This document shows positions 14,629-15,939 of a stretch of DNA of 15,939 bases, piece by piece (the stretch's first letter is position 1; each line of letters begins with the position of its first letter). The position numbers and the translations under genes are program-made. This DNA is from an uncultured Verrucomicrobiota bacterium. Its GTDB lineage: Bacteria; Verrucomicrobiota; Kiritimatiellia; RFP12; UBA1067. The DNA is taken from positions 1 to 15,939 of the forward strand of contig CALCDB010000100.1 of NCBI GenBank assembly GCA_937901395.1. Direction: 5' to 3'. Under the pieces are notes generated by a model, which saw only the letters and a list, made by a program, of their open reading frames with translations, did not search any database and was not told where the DNA came from.

Positions 14629-15018
14629 TCAATGGGTGCTTACTGATTTTGTCCCGATTATCCTCCCCTGCGCATCACGATACGTGGTTTTGCCATTCCG
14701 GTCGGTTTGCTCCGTGCCCTGAATGCGCCCCAGCGAATCCCTCCACGTGGTCTTGCCGTTTCGATCAGTCTGCTCCGTACCTTGAATGCGCCCCTGCGCA
14801 TCACGATATGTGATCTTGCCATTTCTATCAATGGTGGAAGACCCCTGTATGCGACCCATCGAATCTCTCCACGTGGTCTTCGTATCGGCATTGACCATGA
14901 GCCCCATGCCTACGACTACCACGCCTGCTATAACTTTCATCGTTTTCATTTTCTTGTCCGCCGTTTTGACCGCTGATTTAACAGATTTTTTTTCACATGT
15001 TTTTTTTGCCATTGTCAT
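14629..15018 (-). CDS. Small exported-looking repeat protein, four 21-residue repeats
   Basis: I do not recognise a named family. The 129-residue protein has a long Lys-rich N-terminus (residues 1–28, ten Lys), a hydrophobic segment (KVIAGVVVVGMGLMVNA, 28–44) that looks like a Sec signal or anchor, and then four tandem 21-residue units. Each unit reads T-T-(W/Y)-R-D-(S/A)-x-G-R-I-Q-G-T-x-x-T-D-R-N-G-K; the last is cut to 19 residues. The strand/turn pattern suggests a beta-hairpin repeat facing the periplasm or surface. The ATG at 15018 is chosen because AAAGGAG sits 7 bases upstream; ATG at 15012 and at 14949 (MKTMK, directly before the hydrophobic core) are alternatives. Codon and base use change inside the gene: the first third is AT-rich like plsX, the repeats GC-rich like the genes to the left. 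It follows the plsX terminator. Confidence 0.7.
   Translation of the reverse strand: MTMAKKTCEKKSVKSAVKTADKKMKTMKVIAGVVVVGMGLMVNADTKTTWRDSMGRIQGSSTIDRNGKITYRDAQGRIQGTEQTDRNGKTTWRDSLGRIQGTEQTDRNGKTTYRDAQGRIIGTKSVSTH
14632..14877 (-). repeat. Four tandem 63-bp coding repeats with 126-bp higher-order period
   Basis: Units in coding order lie at 14877–14815, 14814–14752, 14751–14689 and 14688–14632 (the last incomplete). Units 1 and 3 share ACCACGTGG and encode TTWRDS-x-GRIQG; units 2 and 4 share TATCGTGATGCGCAGGGG and encode TYRDAQGRI. The alternation shows that a two-unit block of 126 bp was duplicated. Confidence 0.85.
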
Positions 15019-15025
15019 TTCTCGA

Positions 15026-15032
15026 CTCCTTT
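15026..15032 (-). promoter_or_regulatory. Shine-Dalgarno of the repeat-protein gene
   Basis: The minus strand reads AAAGGAG 7 bases before the ATG at 15018. It rules against the TTG at 15042, which lies upstream of the site. Confidence 0.65.
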
Positions 15033-15040
15033 GGTTAGGC

Positions 15041-15071
15041 AAAAAAAATTATACCGCATTTGCGGTACAAT
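15041..15071 (-). terminator. Intrinsic terminator after plsX
   Basis: On the minus strand a 10-base-pair stem (ATTGTACCGC paired with GCGGTATAAT, one G-U pair) closes a 4-base loop AAAT and is followed by seven T. It sits 21 bases after the plsX stop. The descending arm contains TATAAT, so the same bases could serve as a -10 box for the repeat-protein gene, but I see no matching -35 at 16–18 bases. Confidence 0.8.
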
Positions 15072-15092
15072 ACACAGATGTATAAAAACCTA

Positions 15093-15939
15093 TTATTCAG
15101 ATGGCTGCAATTCAGAACGAATGTGCGACAATTCTGATGCACGCTTGGCAATCAAATCATTCAAATTCGCATGCATTAAATCCGCCGCATATTTTATAGA
15201 ATTCGCAAATGCCAACGCATCACTGTTTCCATGCGTTTTTACCGAAAAACCATTCAGACCCAAAAATGTTGCACCCGCATACGAACGCGGATCCAATTTA
15301 TGTTTAAGACGCTTAAACACATGAACCAAAAAGAACGATCCAATTAATGCCAGTAATGATGCCTTTAAATTTGCCCGCAGGACGCGCGAAACCATTTTCG
15401 CGGTACCTTCAACCGTTTTTAACATAACATTGCCTGTAAAGCCGTCTGTAACGACAACCTGGACCACGCCAGCGGTCACATCGTTACCTTCGACAAAGCC
15501 GATATAATCGTATGGCAATTCATCACGGTGCGCACTTAACACATCATTTAATTCCTTTAACGCATCGCGACCCTTGGTTGTTTCTTCGCCAATATTCAAA
15601 ATACCCAACTTTGGTTTCTGCATATTGCCGATTACGGTGGCATAAACACTGCCCAAAATGGCAAAATCAAACAGGTTTTCCGCACTGCATTGAACATTTG
15701 CCCCCAAATCCAGACCAACAACGCGCGAATCACCGTTCCCAGATGGCAACATCGTTGTTATTGCAGGACGCGATATACCATCAATCGTCTTTAATGCCAA
15801 TTTCGACAATGACATTAATACCCCGGTATTTCCCGCACTGATTACCACCGACGAATTACCCATGCGAACGTCGTTTATCGCCATATACATTGATGTATTT
15901 TGTGCATGACGAATAACATCACGAATCTTGTCCGTTGGT
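15093..15939 (-). CDS. plsX: Phosphate acyltransferase PlsX, N-terminus beyond window
   Basis: The open frame runs in from the right edge for 281 codons. PlsX turns acyl-ACP and phosphate into acyl-phosphate for PlsY in phospholipid synthesis, peripheral to the inner membrane. Family motifs are clear: an N-terminal SMYMAINDVRMG, then VVISAGNTGVLM, SRPAITTMLPS, VVGLDLGANVQC, ILNIGEE-x-x-KG, GFVEGNDV, VVVTDGFTGNVMLK and, near the end, AGATFLGLNGFSVKTHGNSDALAFANSI. About 60–70 N-terminal residues are missing, as the family is about 330–350 long. The wording KHKLDPRSYAGATFLGLNG is of the alphaproteobacterial kind as I remember it. The gene is AT-richer than everything left of 14.9 kb. The usual alphaproteobacterial follower fabH is absent; a terminator follows directly. 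The internal ATG at 15890 is not a start, since PlsX sequence continues upstream of it. Confidence 0.93.
   Translation of the reverse strand, partial: PTDKIRDVIRHAQNTSMYMAINDVRMGNSSVVISAGNTGVLMSLSKLALKTIDGISRPAITTMLPSGNGDSRVVGLDLGANVQCSAENLFDFAILGSVYATVIGNMQKPKLGILNIGEETTKGRDALKELNDVLSAHRDELPYDYIGFVEGNDVTAGVVQVVVTDGFTGNVMLKTVEGTAKMVSRVLRANLKASLLALIGSFFLVHVFKRLKHKLDPRSYAGATFLGLNGFSVKTHGNSDALAFANSIKYAADLMHANLNDLIAKRASELSHIRSELQPSE

Noticed and set aside
14582..14632. TTG at 14632 as start of the YdcF-like protein
   Set aside because: There is no ribosome site before it and it would add 17 residues of poor composition before the first membrane segment; ATG at 14581 has GGAAG upstream.
14632..14877. 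The direct repeats as a CRISPR array
   Set aside because: The 63-bp units are contiguous, diverged, in frame and without spacers; they are coding repeats.
15019..15042. TTG at 15042 as start of the repeat protein
   Set aside because: It lies upstream of the AAAGGAG site at 15026–15032 and directly after the terminator T-tract; ATG at 15018 is correctly spaced.
15890..15939. ATG at 15890 as a complete 265-codon plsX
   Set aside because: The frame stays open upstream to the window edge and encodes typical PlsX sequence (KIRDVIRHAQNTS) before that ATG, so the gene is cut by the window, not started there.

Overview
The window reads as a compact bacterial genome segment. It most resembles the Verrucomicrobiota–Lentisphaerota–Kiritimatiellota group, probably from a gut or other anaerobic habitat. 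That placement is an inference. It rests on the style of the type II secretion-like pseudopilins, a secreted alpha-N-acetylglucosaminidase (GH89), a DRTGG/PHP/CBS-ATPase regulator set common in anaerobes, and short glycosyltransferases of a kind I associate with this group. The rightmost kilobase is different: it carries the 3' part of an alphaproteobacterial-looking plsX in visibly AT-richer DNA.

Left block (1–6101, minus strand) is one unbroken gene train. Reading in the direction of transcription: a small DRTGG-type protein, a CBS-pair/histidine-kinase-type ATPase fusion, a hexose-6-phosphate mutarotase, an EF-hand membrane protein of unknown function, and four pseudopilins in the order gspG, gspH, gspI, gspJ (gspJ runs off the left edge). 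Neighbouring genes overlap or lie within 3–4 bases of each other, so translational coupling is likely.

Centre (6102–7212): a 36-base divergent intergenic region carries a -10-like hexamer for each direction, each only 6–7 bases from its start codon. To the right lie a PHP-domain phosphoesterase and a second DRTGG paralogue. Together with the first two genes of the left train they form a four-gene regulator module. I know related modules from the neighbourhood of [FeFe]-hydrogenase genes, but no hydrogenase is in view.

Right block (7193–14581, minus strand) is a second tightly overlapped train. In order of transcription: a YdcF/ElyC-like membrane protein, a GT2 and a GT25 glycosyltransferase, two GT4-like glycosyltransferases, an exported GH89 enzyme, and an RlmI-type 23S rRNA methyltransferase. 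Its end overlaps the convergent DRTGG gene by 20 bases. The set suggests building of a surface glycan, with a glycan-cleaving enzyme and an rRNA-modification gene in the same transcript.

Right edge (14629–15939, minus strand): a small exported-looking protein made of four 21-residue repeats, preceded by a clear intrinsic terminator and the partial plsX. Base composition changes within the first third of the repeat gene, so this is either a transfer boundary or an assembly join. No tRNA, rRNA, CRISPR array or transposase was seen, and no stretch over 300 bases lacks a gene.
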